Positions 44,067-53,790 of a stretch of 64,000 nucleotides of DNA are shown here, piece after piece. The notes beneath the pieces were generated by a model that saw only the letters and a list, made by a program, of their open reading frames with translations, did no database searches and was not told where the DNA came from. Source of the DNA: Mycolicibacterium vulneris (GTDB taxonomy: Bacteria; Actinomycetota; Actinomycetes; Mycobacteriales; Mycobacteriaceae); the NCBI RefSeq assembly GCF_002104765.1, contig NZ_NCXM01000014.1, positions 1 through 64,000 of the forward strand. Reading direction: 5' to 3'. Made by a program: the position numbers and the translations under genes. How positions within the stretch are numbered: the stretch's first letter is position 1; the number at the start of each line of letters is the position of its first letter.

Positions 44067-45167
44067 TTAGGTGGTCACCAAAGTGCTTGGTGCGTAAAGG
44101 CCTTTGCCCGTTACCAGCGGCAAGTCAAGTGTGGTCCGGATGCCCGGCGGCGCCGCGATCACGGCGGGGATGGCGTTGACGACGCGGCCCGCGGCGCCCG
44201 CGATCGCCGCGTGGTTGTGGTCGCCCTTGCGGCTGCTCGGGATGATGTCGACCGCGTACGACGGCTCGCCGGTGATCTCGACGCGGTACGAGCCGTCGCC
44301 GGAGGCGGGTTGTGGCAGGTCGGGGCGCAGGTCCGGCCGCAACCGGGTGACGTGCTCGATGACGATGGCGGGGTGACCCTTGACCATGCCGCGGATCTCG
44401 AACTGCAGCACGGCGACGGTGCCCTTGGCCACGTGGCCGATCGCGATGTCGAAATCTTCGGGCGCCGGCTCGCGCTGGTAGGACTCGGTGATCTCGTCGA
44501 CCTCGATGCCGAGGCCGGCCGCCAGCTGACGGATCGCGGTGCCCCAGGCGATGCTGAGGATGCCCGGCTGCAGCAGCATCGGGATTTCGTCCATGGGCTT
44601 GGCGAACCCCATGTAGTCCATGACCTCGGTCCCGTTGTACGACGCGTAGTCGTGAATCTCCATGCAGCGCACCTGCTCGATGCGCTGACAGGTGCCGGCG
44701 AGCGCGAACGGGATCAGGTCGTTGGCGAATCCCGGGTCGACACCGCTGATAAAGATGCTGGAATTGCCTTGCCTGGCAGCGTCTTCCACGCGGGCGATGT
44801 ACTTCTCGGGCATGACGCCCCACGGGTACTGCAGCAGGCCCGGCGACGAGCCGACGACGTTGATGCCGGCGGTCAGGATGCGCATGACATCGGCCATCGC
44901 CTCGGGCAGCCGGGTGTCGCCCATCGCACAGTAGACGACGCAGTCGGGCTTGGCGGCGATGATCGCGTCCAGGTCGTTGACGGCCGTGACGCCGGTGACG
45001 ACACCGGTGTCCAGGCCGACGCCGCACAGCTCGCCGGCGTCCTTGCCCATCTTTTCCGGAGTGGACACGCACACCCCGGTCAGCTCGAACTGGGGGTTGG
45101 TGATGAGTTCGGCGAGCGCCAGGCCTCCGACATTCCCGGTACCGACGTGCGCGACGCGGATCGCCAT
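44067..45167 (-). CDS. DapB-fold NAD(P)-dependent oxidoreductase, second copy
   Basis: 366 aa from the ATG at 45167; the open frame to 45683 is antisense to the hydrolase. Rossmann motif HVGTGNVGG at residues 7-15, DAGELCG near residue 43, and NAIPAVIAAPPG near the end place it with the protein at 79-1212. Paired with an SDR of hydroxysteroid type, it may take part in steroid or lipid side-chain metabolism; this is inference. It is divergent from a hydrolase with an operator-like dyad between them. Confidence 0.82.
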   Translation of the reverse strand: MAIRVAHVGTGNVGGLALAELITNPQFELTGVCVSTPEKMGKDAGELCGVGLDTGVVTGVTAVNDLDAIIAAKPDCVVYCAMGDTRLPEAMADVMRILTAGINVVGSSPGLLQYPWGVMPEKYIARVEDAARQGNSSIFISGVDPGFANDLIPFALAGTCQRIEQVRCMEIHDYASYNGTEVMDYMGFAKPMDEIPMLLQPGILSIAWGTAIRQLAAGLGIEVDEITESYQREPAPEDFDIAIGHVAKGTVAVLQFEIRGMVKGHPAIVIEHVTRLRPDLRPDLPQPASGDGSYRVEITGEPSYAVDIIPSSRKGDHNHAAIAGAAGRVVNAIPAVIAAPPGIRTTLDLPLVTGKGLYAPSTLVTT

Positions 45168-45192
45168 GAGAGTCTCCGTCCCTGTAAAACCC

Positions 45193-45219
45193 TGGACAAC
45201 TTTTCTAGACAGTAGTCCA
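45193..45219. promoter_or_regulatory. Long imperfect dyad between DapB-fold and hydrolase genes
   Basis: TGGACAACTTT (45193-45203) and ACAGTAGTCCA (45209-45219) are inverted copies with 9 of 11 arm positions paired, around a central TCTAGA (45204-45209). The length and symmetry are like a TetR-type operator. It lies 26 bp from the minus-strand start and about 60 bp from the plus-strand start. The TetR gene at 46169-46804 is the nearest candidate binder. Confidence 0.5.
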
Positions 45220-45281
45220 TAAATTTTGGGCAGCATACCTACCCGACGACACGGGGCCCGCGGGGGCAGAATCAATCGCTG

Positions 45282-46172
45282 ATGGCACCACGCGAAGACC
45301 TTCGGTTCGCCTCCGGCGACGACCTGATCAGCGCCTGGCTCTACCGGCCGCCGGGCGACGGGCCCGCACCACTGCTGGTGATGGCGCACGGCCTGGGCGC
45401 GGTGCGCGGCATGCGCCTGGACGCGTACGCGGAGCGTTTCAGTGCGGCCGGCTACGCCTGCCTGGTGTTCGACTACCGTAACTTCGGCGACAGCGCGGGC
45501 CGGCCGCGTCAGGTGCTCGACGTCGGCATGCAGCTCGCCGACTGGGCCGCGGCCGTCGGCTACGCCCGCACCATCCCGGGGATCGACCCCGAACGGATCG
45601 CCTTGTGGGGCACCTCTTTTGCCGGCGGCCACGTGATCGCCACGGCAGCCCGGCTGCCGGGCATCGCCGCGGCCGTCGTCCAATGTCCGTTTACCGACGG
45701 CCTCGCCTCGGCGCGCACCATCACCAACCCGTTGATCGCCGCGCGCATCACCGCGCGGGTGGTGCGCGATCTGCTCGCGCGCCAGCGGGGCCGGCCGCCG
45801 GTAATGGTCGCGACGGCCGGCAAGCCCGGCGAGGTCGCGTTGATGAACACGCCCGACGCGTATGCGGGCTATTTGCGGCTGGTGCCCGACGGGCTCGACT
45901 TCCGCAACGAGGTCGCCGCCCGAATCGCGTTACAAATCTTCAGCTATCGCCCGGGCCGTTCCACGCCCCAGATCTCCTGCCCGATCCTGTTCTGCGTGTG
46001 CGAGGCCGACTCAGTGGCCCCCGCGGGGGCGACGCTGCGCCACGCGGCCAAGGCGCCCCGCGGCGAGGTCAGGCTGTATCCCGAGGGTCATTTCGCGATC
46101 TACGTCGACGACGCCTTCGACCGTGTCGTCGCCGACCAGCTCGCGTTCCTCGACAAGCACCTGCGCGGTTAA
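45282..46172 (+). CDS. Alpha/beta hydrolase (dienelactone hydrolase/acetyl esterase-like)
   Basis: 296 aa. Nucleophile elbow GTSFAGG (about residues 109-115), acid residue in CEADSVAP and His in EGHFAIY near the C-terminus complete a hydrolase triad. No signal peptide. The head LRFASGDDLISAWLYRPPG is common in cytosolic peptidase- and DLH-like hydrolases. Substrate unknown. Overlaps the convergent TetR gene by 4 bp. Confidence 0.83.
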   Translation: MAPREDLRFASGDDLISAWLYRPPGDGPAPLLVMAHGLGAVRGMRLDAYAERFSAAGYACLVFDYRNFGDSAGRPRQVLDVGMQLADWAAAVGYARTIPGIDPERIALWGTSFAGGHVIATAARLPGIAAAVVQCPFTDGLASARTITNPLIAARITARVVRDLLARQRGRPPVMVATAGKPGEVALMNTPDAYAGYLRLVPDGLDFRNEVAARIALQIFSYRPGRSTPQISCPILFCVCEADSVAPAGATLRHAAKAPRGEVRLYPEGHFAIYVDDAFDRVVADQLAFLDKHLRG

Positions 46173-46804
46173 GGCCCCAGCGGCGACGTCGTGCGGATGG
46201 CTTCGTCGCGGATCAGTCCGCGCAGCAGCGCGGTGCTGAACTCGGCGGCGATCTCCTTGGCCGAGCGCCGGCCGCTGGGCCGCAACCAGCGGTAGCTGCC
46301 CAGCGTCATGCCGATGTAGCCCAGCGCCAGCACGTGCGAGTCGCATTGGTAGAACTCGCCGTTGGCGATTCCGCGGTCGATCAGGCCGTGCACGTGGTGG
46401 TAGACCTGGGCTTCCTTCTCACGGACCTCGGCGACCTGCTCGCTGGTGAACCATTCGGTGATGTACGGCTGCTCCTGGAAGTACACCGCGGCCCGTTCCG
46501 GATCGCTGGCGATGCCGGTGAGCAGGCGAACCGTGTACTGGTAGAGCGCCTCGCGCGCCGTCCAGGACGGGTCGTCGTGCACGGCGGCCAGGGTGCCCTC
46601 GGCGGCCTGACGGTAGATGTCGAACAGGATCAGCGACTTGCTGGCGTAGTAGTGATAGACGGTCGCCTTGTTCAGCCCGATCACGTCCGCCACGTCGTCC
46701 ATCCGGGTGCCGTGATAGCCGCGCGCCGCAAACAGCTTCGTCGCGACCTTCAGCAGCTCTTCGCGCCGGGTCAGCCCATTCGGAGTGACGCTGTCGGTGG
46801 GCAT
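46169..46804 (-). CDS. TetR-family regulator (Rv0158 homologue)
   Basis: 211 aa. DNA-binding domain at about residues 12-60, with MDDVADVIGLNKATVYHYYASKSLILF as the helix-turn-helix. A large helical ligand domain of the KstR2-like TetR_C type follows. Very strongly conserved relative to the M. tuberculosis protein as I remember it. Its regulon is not established; it is divergent from a small ORF that precedes the transhydrogenase genes. Confidence 0.92.
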   Translation of the reverse strand: MPTDSVTPNGLTRREELLKVATKLFAARGYHGTRMDDVADVIGLNKATVYHYYASKSLILFDIYRQAAEGTLAAVHDDPSWTAREALYQYTVRLLTGIASDPERAAVYFQEQPYITEWFTSEQVAEVREKEAQVYHHVHGLIDRGIANGEFYQCDSHVLALGYIGMTLGSYRWLRPSGRRSAKEIAAEFSTALLRGLIRDEAIRTTSPLGP

Positions 46805-46850
46805 CTGTTCTCACTATCGTCGGTATGGCCAGGCCAGGGCCGGTTCGGCC

Positions 46851-46879
46851 AGAATAGCTATCAATCAACTGGTTGGACA
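46851..46879 (-). promoter_or_regulatory. Promoter and dyad of the Rv0158-like tetR gene
   Basis: On the minus strand TGTCCA (46879-46874), 17 bp, and TATTCT (46856-46851) form a TANNNT-type promoter. The dyad CAAC-TG-GTTG (46866-46875) lies in the spacer and ATAGCTAT (46853-46860) overlaps the -10. Autoregulation is plausible. Confidence 0.45.
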
Positions 46880-46921
46880 GTTTATGCAAAACGCCGGGTG
46901 TCACGTGCAGCCGTGTGCGAC

Positions 46922-46927
46922 TAGACT
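46922..46927 (+). promoter_or_regulatory. Candidate -10 box of the small ORF
   Basis: TAGACT matches TANNNT. TGTCAC lies 17 bp upstream as a weak -35 (46899-46904). Start point would be near 46934, a few bases before the ATG at 46942 and 29 bp before the preferred ATG at 46963. Confidence 0.4.
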
Positions 46928-46962
46928 CCTCATCGAACGAGATGAGTCGAGAGGTGGGGCCG

Positions 46963-47088
46963 ATGGATCCGAGTCCGGATTACGACGGAAGCGACGAGAT
47001 CGAGTTCTTCATGCGGTACCTGACCTGGGGATTGCGCGGAGTCACCGACGGGAACGGGTACCCGCCGCCGGCGTACCCGCCCGTCTAA
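46963..47088 (+). CDS. Small conserved acidic protein (Rv0157A-like)
   Basis: 41 aa: MDPSPDYDGSDEIEFFMRYL, then a WGLRG segment and a Pro-rich tail (PPPAYPPV). The ATG at 46963 has AGAGGTGGGG just upstream; an in-frame ATG at 46942 would add seven residues. A small unannotated-size gene sits at the same place in M. tuberculosis (Rv0157A). No domain is known. Its acidic EIEFFMRYL helix and PPP tail suggest a protein-protein contact. It ends 29 bp from the convergent pntB stop. Confidence 0.6.
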   Translation: MDPSPDYDGSDEIEFFMRYLTWGLRGVTDGNGYPPPAYPPV

Positions 47089-47116
47089 ACTCCCAGCGCA
47101 GAGGCGCTTTTCGTCG

Positions 47117-48537
<1,421 letters not shown>

Positions 48538-48541
<4 letters not shown>

Positions 48542-48879
48542 TTGGCCGCCGGCTCCTCTGTCTTCTCGGCCTTAGCGGCCGATACCGGTTTCTTCTTGCC
48601 CTTGAACATGCCCAGCATCCGGTCGGTGACGATGAAACCGCCGATGACGTTCAGGGTTCCGAACACCACCGCGACGAACAGGATGATCTGCACCGCCAGC
48701 GAGGGATGCTCGACCGAGCCGAACACCACCAGCGCGCCCAGTACCACGATGCCGTGGATGGCGTTGGTGCCCGACATCAGCGGCGTGTGCAGCGTGTTGG
48801 GCACCTTGGAAATGACCGCGAACCCGACGAACCCGGACAGCACCAGGATCGCGAGGTTCGCTAAAAGTTCGTCGTACAT
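48538..48879 (-). CDS. pntAb: NAD(P) transhydrogenase subunit alpha 2
   Basis: 113 aa with three membrane helices (about residues 5-90) and a basic tail (GKKKPVSAAKAEK). FVGFAVISKVPNTLHTPLMSGTNAIHGIVV is the core of the small membrane subunit of split transhydrogenases. ATG directly follows the pntAa stop. Confidence 0.95.
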
Positions 48880-49974
48880 CTAGGAGTCCTCTCGGTCGCG
48901 GGTCACACACGAGTCCGCGACGACCTCGTCGTCGAAGTCGGGGGCCAGCTTGCCGTCGGTGAGCAGCAGGTCCAGCAGTGCGGTGATGTTCTTGCTGTAG
49001 AGCTCGCTGGCGTGCTCGGGCATGGTGGCCGGGAGGTTCAGCGGCGAGGCGATGGTGACGTCGTGCTTGACGACGGTCTGCCCGGGCTCGGTGAGCTCGC
49101 AGTTGCCCCCGGTCTCGCCGGCCAGGTCCACCACCACACTGCCGGGCTTCATCGCCTCCACCGCGGCCGCGGTGACCAGACGCGGCGCTGGACGCCCCGG
49201 GACCAGCGCCGTGGTGATCACGACGTCGAATCCGCTGATCGCCTTTTCCAGAGCCTTCTGCTGCTGGGCGCGCTCCTCGTCGGTGAGCTCACGGGCGTAG
49301 CCGCCCTCGCCGGAGGCGTCGATGCCGATGTCGAGCCACTGCGCGCCCACCGAGCGCACCTGGTCGGCCACCTCGGGGCGGACGTCGTAGCCGGTGGTGC
49401 GCGCGCCCAGCCGCTTGGCCGTCGCCAGCGCCTGCAGCCCGGCCACGCCGACGCCGAGCACCAACACGGTCGCGGGCTTCACGGTGCCGGCCGCTGTCGT
49501 CAGCATCGGGAAGAAGCGGGTGGACTCCGAAGCCGCCAGCAGCACGGCCTTGTAGCCGGATACGTTGCCCTGCGACGACAGCGCGTCCATCGCCTGGGCG
49601 CGGGAGATCCGCGGGATGGCCTCGAGCGCGAACGCCTGCACGCCGGCCTGCTTCAGGGCGCCGATCGAGTTCTCGGCGTTGCGCGGCGCGAGGAAACCGA
49701 TCAGCGTCTGGCCGCTGCGCAGCTTGGCGACTTCGGCCTGGGTCGGCGGCGCGACCTTGACCACCACCTCGGCGCCCCACGCGTCCCCGATGCTGGCACC
49801 GGCCTCGGTGTAGAGCGCGTCGGGCAGCAGAGCCCGTTCGCCCGCACCGGACTCGACCACCACCGCCACGCCACTGCCTACCAGCGACGCGACCGCCTTC
49901 GGCACCAGCGCGACCCGCCGCTCGTCGGCGCCGGATTCGGCGACCACTCCTACCGTCGTCTGCGCATTTGTCAT
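48880..49974 (-). CDS. pntAa: NAD(P) transhydrogenase subunit alpha 1
   Basis: 364 aa, soluble NAD(H)-binding domain I of the split enzyme. Alanine-dehydrogenase/PNT N-terminal domain with GVVAESGADERRVALVPKAVASLVGSGV, and an NAD-binding GVGVAGLQALATAKRLGA motif (about residues 173-190). First gene of the pnt operon. Upstream it has three direct repeats that may be regulatory. Confidence 0.96.
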   Translation of the reverse strand: MTNAQTTVGVVAESGADERRVALVPKAVASLVGSGVAVVVESGAGERALLPDALYTEAGASIGDAWGAEVVVKVAPPTQAEVAKLRSGQTLIGFLAPRNAENSIGALKQAGVQAFALEAIPRISRAQAMDALSSQGNVSGYKAVLLAASESTRFFPMLTTAAGTVKPATVLVLGVGVAGLQALATAKRLGARTTGYDVRPEVADQVRSVGAQWLDIGIDASGEGGYARELTDEERAQQQKALEKAISGFDVVITTALVPGRPAPRLVTAAAVEAMKPGSVVVDLAGETGGNCELTEPGQTVVKHDVTIASPLNLPATMPEHASELYSKNITALLDLLLTDGKLAPDFDDEVVADSCVTRDREDS

Positions 49975-49986
49975 GGCGCGTACATC

Positions 49987-50014
49987 TACTTTCCGTACTT
50001 TCCCGTACTGTCCC
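49987..50014. repeat. Three direct repeats just upstream of pntAa
   Basis: TACTTTCCG, TACTTTCCCG and TACTGTCCC follow one another at about 9-10 bp, one helical turn each, 13-40 bp in front of the pntAa ATG. They may be half-sites for an activator on the minus strand (GGGACAGTA, GGGAAAGTA, GGAAAGTA). Confidence 0.45.
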
Positions 50015-50186
50015 TGCCGATGGGCGTGGCGCCGGCTCGGCCGCGCGCTTCGCTACCTTAACCAGGTTTCACCATGGACGCGCGAACGGCTCCGGGCCAC
50101 CGGGGGCGGGATACCCCAGCCCCCGGGTGATCGACGCTCCGGTCGATGGTTCGCCGCCACCGGGCGATGCAGTAGCGCCCGCGCCG

Positions 50187-50200
50187 TTGTGACGTCACAA
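50187..50200. promoter_or_regulatory. Perfect 14-bp palindrome TTGTGACGTCACAA
   Basis: A perfect palindrome between the DUF1348 stop and the pntAa promoter. TGTGA and TCACA arms recall Crp/Fnr sites but the spacing is 2 bp, not 6, so it is not a standard Crp site. It could be an operator or a short terminator-like hairpin; no U-tract follows. Confidence 0.4.
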
Positions 50201-50219
50201 GACGACGTTGTGCGCGGCG

Positions 50220-50681
50220 CTACCAGAGCGGGATCTCCTGGCCGTGTTCGGACTCGGGGCGGGGCCCGAAGTAGCGGCGCTGCGATTCGTCGATGGGCAC
50301 GTCGTTGATGCTGGCCTCGCGGCGTGCCATCAGTCCCGACTCGGTGAACTCCCACAGCTCGTTGCCGTAGCTGCGGTACCACTGGCCGGACTGGTCGTGG
50401 CACTCGTATTGGAACCGCACCGCGATGCGGTTGCCGTTGAAACTCCACAGGCTCTTGCGCAGCGAATAATCCAGCTCGCGCTGCCACTTGCGAGTCAGGA
50501 ACGCCACGATCTCGTTGCGGCCGATGATGCGCTCGTCTCGATTGCGCCAGTGCGAATCGACCGTGTAGGCCAGGCTGACGCGCTCAGGGTCGCAGCTGTT
50601 CCACGCGTCCTCGGCCGCCTGCACCTTTTGCAGCGCAGTTTCGTGGGTGAACGGAGGCAACGGGGGGCGGGATTCACTCAT
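50220..50681 (-). CDS. DUF1348 (nuclear-transport-factor-2-like) protein
   Basis: 153 aa from the ATG at 50681 ([20 protein letters not shown]); ATG at 50690 is possible, while the frame to 50807 would overlap the divergent fadE2. Family marks: [40 protein letters not shown] and [13 protein letters not shown]. Small NTF2-like fold; function unknown. Confidence 0.82.
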   Translation of the reverse strand: MSESRPPLPPFTHETALQKVQAAEDAWNSCDPERVSLAYTVDSHWRNRDERIIGRNEIVAFLTRKWQRELDYSLRKSLWSFNGNRIAVRFQYECHDQSGQWYRSYGNELWEFTESGLMARREASINDVPIDESQRRYFGPRPESEHGQEIPLW

Positions 50682-50760
50682 GTCGTCCATCGTGCCGCCC
50701 GCGCCGCGCGCTTTCACCGCGGCGTAAGCGTCGCGCTGACGACCAGAAACGCGGCGACTC

Positions 50761-50777
50761 GACACGTGTCCTATCGT
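50761..50777 (+). promoter_or_regulatory. Leaderless fadE2 promoter with palindrome
   Basis: TATCGT (50772-50777) ends exactly 7 bp before the ATG at 50785, the leaderless geometry. GACACGTGTC (50761-50770), a perfect 10-bp palindrome, touches the -10 and may be an operator. No ribosome-binding site precedes the ATG. Confidence 0.5.
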
Positions 50778-50784
50778 GACGGGC

Positions 50785-52017
50785 ATGGACTTCGCGATGT
50801 CGGCCAAAGCCAGCGACTACCACAAGCGACTGTCCGACTTCATGACGGAATACGTCTTTCCGGCCGAGGCCGAATACGACAAATACCGCGAAGAAGCCGG
50901 CCCCAACGATCACACGGTTCCCCCGGTCATCGAGGCACTCAAAACCAAGGCCAAGGAGCGCGGCCTGTGGAACCTGTTCCTGCCGGCCGAGTCGGGGTTG
51001 ACCAACCTCGAATACGCCCCGCTGGCCGAGCTGACCGGCTGGAGCCTGGAGCTCGCCCCTGAGGCGGTCAACTGCGCGGCCCCGGACACCGGGAACATGG
51101 AGACCCTGCACCTGTTCGCCACCGAGGATCAGCGCAAGCAGTGGCTGGAGCCGTTGTTGGCCGGCGAGATCCGCAGCGCCTTCTCGATGACCGAGCCGGC
51201 GGTCGCGAGCAGCGACGCCCGCAACATCCAGACTTCCATCGTGCGCGACGGCGCCGACTATGTCATCAACGGGCGCAAGTGGTGGACGTCGGGCGCGGCC
51301 GACCCGCGCTGCAAGATCCTGATCGTGATGGGCCGTACCAACCCCGAGGCCGCGAGTCACCAGCAGCAGTCGATGGTGCTGGTGCCGATGGACACCCCGG
51401 GCGTGAGCGTCCTGCGCTCCACGTCGGTGTTCGGCTGGCAGGACCAGCACGGGCACTGCGAGATCGTCTACGACAACGTCCGGGTGCCGGTTACCAACCT
51501 GCTCGGCGAGGAGGGCGGCGGCTTCGCCATCGCCCAGGCCCGGCTCGGCCCGGGCCGCATCCACCACTGCATGCGCGCGCTCGGCGGGGCCGAACGCGCC
51601 CTGGCGCTGATGGTGCACCGCGCGAACAACCGCATCGCCTTCGGCCGGCCGCTGGCCGACCAGGGTCTGGTACAGCAGGCAATTGCCAAGTCCCGCAACG
51701 AAATCGACCAGGCCCGGCTGCTCTGCGAGAAGGCGGCGTGGACGATCGACCAGCACGGCAACAAGGCCGCACACCTGCTGGTCTCACAGATCAAGGCGGT
51801 GGCGCCGCAGGTGGCCTGCGATGTCATCGACCGCGCGATCCAGGTGCACGGCGCCGCCGGCGTCAGCGACGACACGGTGCTTGCCCGTCTGTACGGCTGG
51901 CACCGGGCCATGCGGATCTTCGACGGGCCCGACGAGGTACACATGCGGACCATCGCGCGCGCCGAGATCGGCCGCGAACAGTCGGCCTTCGCCGCGGCGG
52001 TAACCCCGAATGACTGA
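50785..52017 (+). CDS. fadE2: Acyl-CoA dehydrogenase FadE2
   Basis: 410 aa from the ATG at 50785; GTG at 50776 is in frame but overlaps the -10. Acyl-CoA dehydrogenase of the ACAD10/11-like group: [20 protein letters not shown] (about residues 133-152), [20 protein letters not shown], and [40 protein letters not shown] at the C-terminus. FAD-dependent desaturation of acyl-CoA. Overlaps ptpB by 8 bp. Confidence 0.92.
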   Translation: MDFAMSAKASDYHKRLSDFMTEYVFPAEAEYDKYREEAGPNDHTVPPVIEALKTKAKERGLWNLFLPAESGLTNLEYAPLAELTGWSLELAPEAVNCAAPDTGNMETLHLFATEDQRKQWLEPLLAGEIRSAFSMTEPAVASSDARNIQTSIVRDGADYVINGRKWWTSGAADPRCKILIVMGRTNPEAASHQQQSMVLVPMDTPGVSVLRSTSVFGWQDQHGHCEIVYDNVRVPVTNLLGEEGGGFAIAQARLGPGRIHHCMRALGGAERALALMVHRANNRIAFGRPLADQGLVQQAIAKSRNEIDQARLLCEKAAWTIDQHGNKAAHLLVSQIKAVAPQVACDVIDRAIQVHGAAGVSDDTVLARLYGWHRAMRIFDGPDEVHMRTIARAEIGREQSAFAAAVTPND

Positions 52018-52834
52018 GGCGCTGCGAGAACTGTCCGGCGCGTGGAACTTTCGCGATGTCGCCGACGGCGCTCCTGCCCTTCGGCCCGGGCGGTTGTTCC
52101 GGTCCGGTGAGCTCAGCCGCCTCGACGACCAGGGCCGCACCACGCTGCGCGAGTTGGGCATCACCGACGTCGCCGACCTGCGCGCGAACCAGGAAGTCAC
52201 CAAACGCGGTCCGGGTCTGGTTCCGGACGGCGTCGAGATCCACCGGCTTCCTCTGCCCGACCTCGGCGACGACGAACGCAGCGACGACGACGCGCCGCAC
52301 GAGACCGCGTTTCGGCGCCTGTTCCAGGGCGAAGCCAGCCAATCCGACGAAGAGGTCAACGAGGCCGCCATCAAGCACATGATCGACGAGTACCGGCAGT
52401 TCCCGACCCGTAATGGCGCGCAACGCGCTGTGCGGCAGGTCTTTTCGTTGTTGGCCGACGGCCGTCGGGTGCTCACGCACTGCTTCGCGGGCAAAGACCG
52501 CACCGGTTTCGTGATCGCCACCGTGCTGGAAGTGCTCGACGTCGACCGCGACACCATCATCGCCGATTACCTGCGCAGCAACGCCGCGGTACCGCAGTTG
52601 CGCGCCCACATCTACGAGATGATCCAGCAGCGCTCCGACGTCGAATTGACCCCGGAGGTAGTCACATTCACCAAGGCCCGGCTGGACGACGGTGTCCTCG
52701 GCGTACGCCCGGAGTACCTGGACGCCGCGCGCCAGACCATCGACACCGAGTTCGGCTCGCTGCACGCCTATCTGCGCGACGCGGGTGTCAGCGAGGCGGA
52801 CATAGACCGTCTGCGCGGCGAGCTGCTCGCCTGA
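52010..52834 (+). CDS. ptpB: Protein tyrosine/lipid phosphatase PtpB
   Basis: 274 aa. Catalytic P-loop HCFAGKDRTG with Cys158 and Arg164 (CX5R), identical in pattern to M. tuberculosis PtpB, a secreted triple-specificity phosphatase that acts on host phosphoinositides and phosphotyrosine. FRSGELSRLDDQGRTTLRELGITDVADLRA is the typical start of this phosphatase group. No signal peptide, as in PtpB. Co-transcribed with fadE2. Confidence 0.93.
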   Translation: MTEALRELSGAWNFRDVADGAPALRPGRLFRSGELSRLDDQGRTTLRELGITDVADLRANQEVTKRGPGLVPDGVEIHRLPLPDLGDDERSDDDAPHETAFRRLFQGEASQSDEEVNEAAIKHMIDEYRQFPTRNGAQRAVRQVFSLLADGRRVLTHCFAGKDRTGFVIATVLEVLDVDRDTIIADYLRSNAAVPQLRAHIYEMIQQRSDVELTPEVVTFTKARLDDGVLGVRPEYLDAARQTIDTEFGSLHAYLRDAGVSEADIDRLRGELLA

Positions 52835-52861
52835 CTCGCTGACCACCCGGTCGCGACTGGC

Positions 52862-53725
52862 TTACCCCAGCTTGAAATCGGCCTGCTTTGCCGCGGAAAG
52901 ATCGGTGATCTCGCCCCACTGCGCGGCGATGTCCTCCACCGTCGGCGGCTTGTCGTAGTTGACGCCCTTGTTCTGGAACAGCGCGACGCGCTGCACCTTG
53001 CCGCCACCGACCACGAAAACCGAAGCGTTGTTGGGGTTTTCCTCGGTGCACAGGTAGGCCACCACCGGGGCGACGTACTCGGGTGTCAGCTTCTCCAGCA
53101 CTTCCTTGGGAAGGATGTCCTCGGTCATGCGGGTCGCCGCGATCGGGGCGACCGCGTTGGCGTGGATGTTGTACTTCGCACCCTCCAGCGCCAGGCTATT
53201 GATCAAGCCGACCAGGCCGAGTTTGGCTGCGCCGTAGTTGGTTTGGCCGAAGTTGCCGAACAGTCCGCTGGTGGAGGTAGCGACGACCACGCGGCCGTAG
53301 CTTTGTTCGCGGAAGTGCGGCCACGCGGCGCGGATGACATTGTAGCCACCGTAGAGGTGCACCTTGAGCACGGCGTCCCAGTTCTCGAAGGACATCTTGT
53401 GGAAGGTGCCGTCGCGCAGGATGCCGGCGTTGCTGACCACGCCGTGCACGGCGCCGAATTCGTCGAGCGCGGTTTTGATGATGTTCTCGGCGCCCTCGGA
53501 CTCGGCGACGCTGTCGTAGCTGGCAACCGCCCGTCCGCCGGCGTCCTTGATCTCCTTGACCACCTCGTCGGCCATGTTGTGGCCGGCGCCGGTGCCGTCA
53601 CGCGAACCGCCGAGGTCGTTGACGACGACGCTGGCGCCCTCCTTGGCGAGGGTCAGGGCGTATTCACGGCCCAGTCCTCCACCGGCTCCGGTGACGACGA
53701 TGACGCGATCCTGCACTCCGGGCAT
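52862..53725 (-). CDS. SDR of the peroxisomal-multifunctional-enzyme type (Rv0148 homologue)
   Basis: 287 aa. Long SDR with TGAGGGLG (residues 12-19), NDLGGSRDGTG, SNAGILRDGTF, and the Ser-Tyr-Lys triad in STSGLFGNFGQTNYGAAK. This subfamily includes 3-hydroxyacyl-CoA dehydrogenases of bile-acid and long-chain beta-oxidation. In M. tuberculosis Rv0148 has been linked to cell envelope and drug response. It is followed on the same strand, after an intervening 57-bp spacer, only by its upstream neighbour ALDH. Confidence 0.92.
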   Translation of the reverse strand: MPGVQDRVIVVTGAGGGLGREYALTLAKEGASVVVNDLGGSRDGTGAGHNMADEVVKEIKDAGGRAVASYDSVAESEGAENIIKTALDEFGAVHGVVSNAGILRDGTFHKMSFENWDAVLKVHLYGGYNVIRAAWPHFREQSYGRVVVATSTSGLFGNFGQTNYGAAKLGLVGLINSLALEGAKYNIHANAVAPIAATRMTEDILPKEVLEKLTPEYVAPVVAYLCTEENPNNASVFVVGGGKVQRVALFQNKGVNYDKPPTVEDIAAQWGEITDLSAAKQADFKLG

Positions 53726-53744
53726 AAGTTTCCTCTCTGCTGTG

Positions 53745-53790
53745 AAAAACTCGTTCTAGCAATCGAATTGGAGCGAGATGTTTTAGAACA
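53745..53790. promoter_or_regulatory. Two KstR-like dyads between the ALDH stop and the SDR start
   Basis: AAAAACTCGTTCTA (53745-53758) fits TNNAACNNGTTNNA, the KstR-type pattern, except its first base. TGTTTTAGAACA (53779-53790) is a dyad that overlaps the ALDH stop codon. They could be sites of a cholesterol-type regulator; the match is weak and unverified. Confidence 0.3.

Noticed and set aside
50187..50200. A Crp site at TTGTGACGTCACAA
   Set aside because: Crp needs six bases between TGTGA and TCACA; here there are two.
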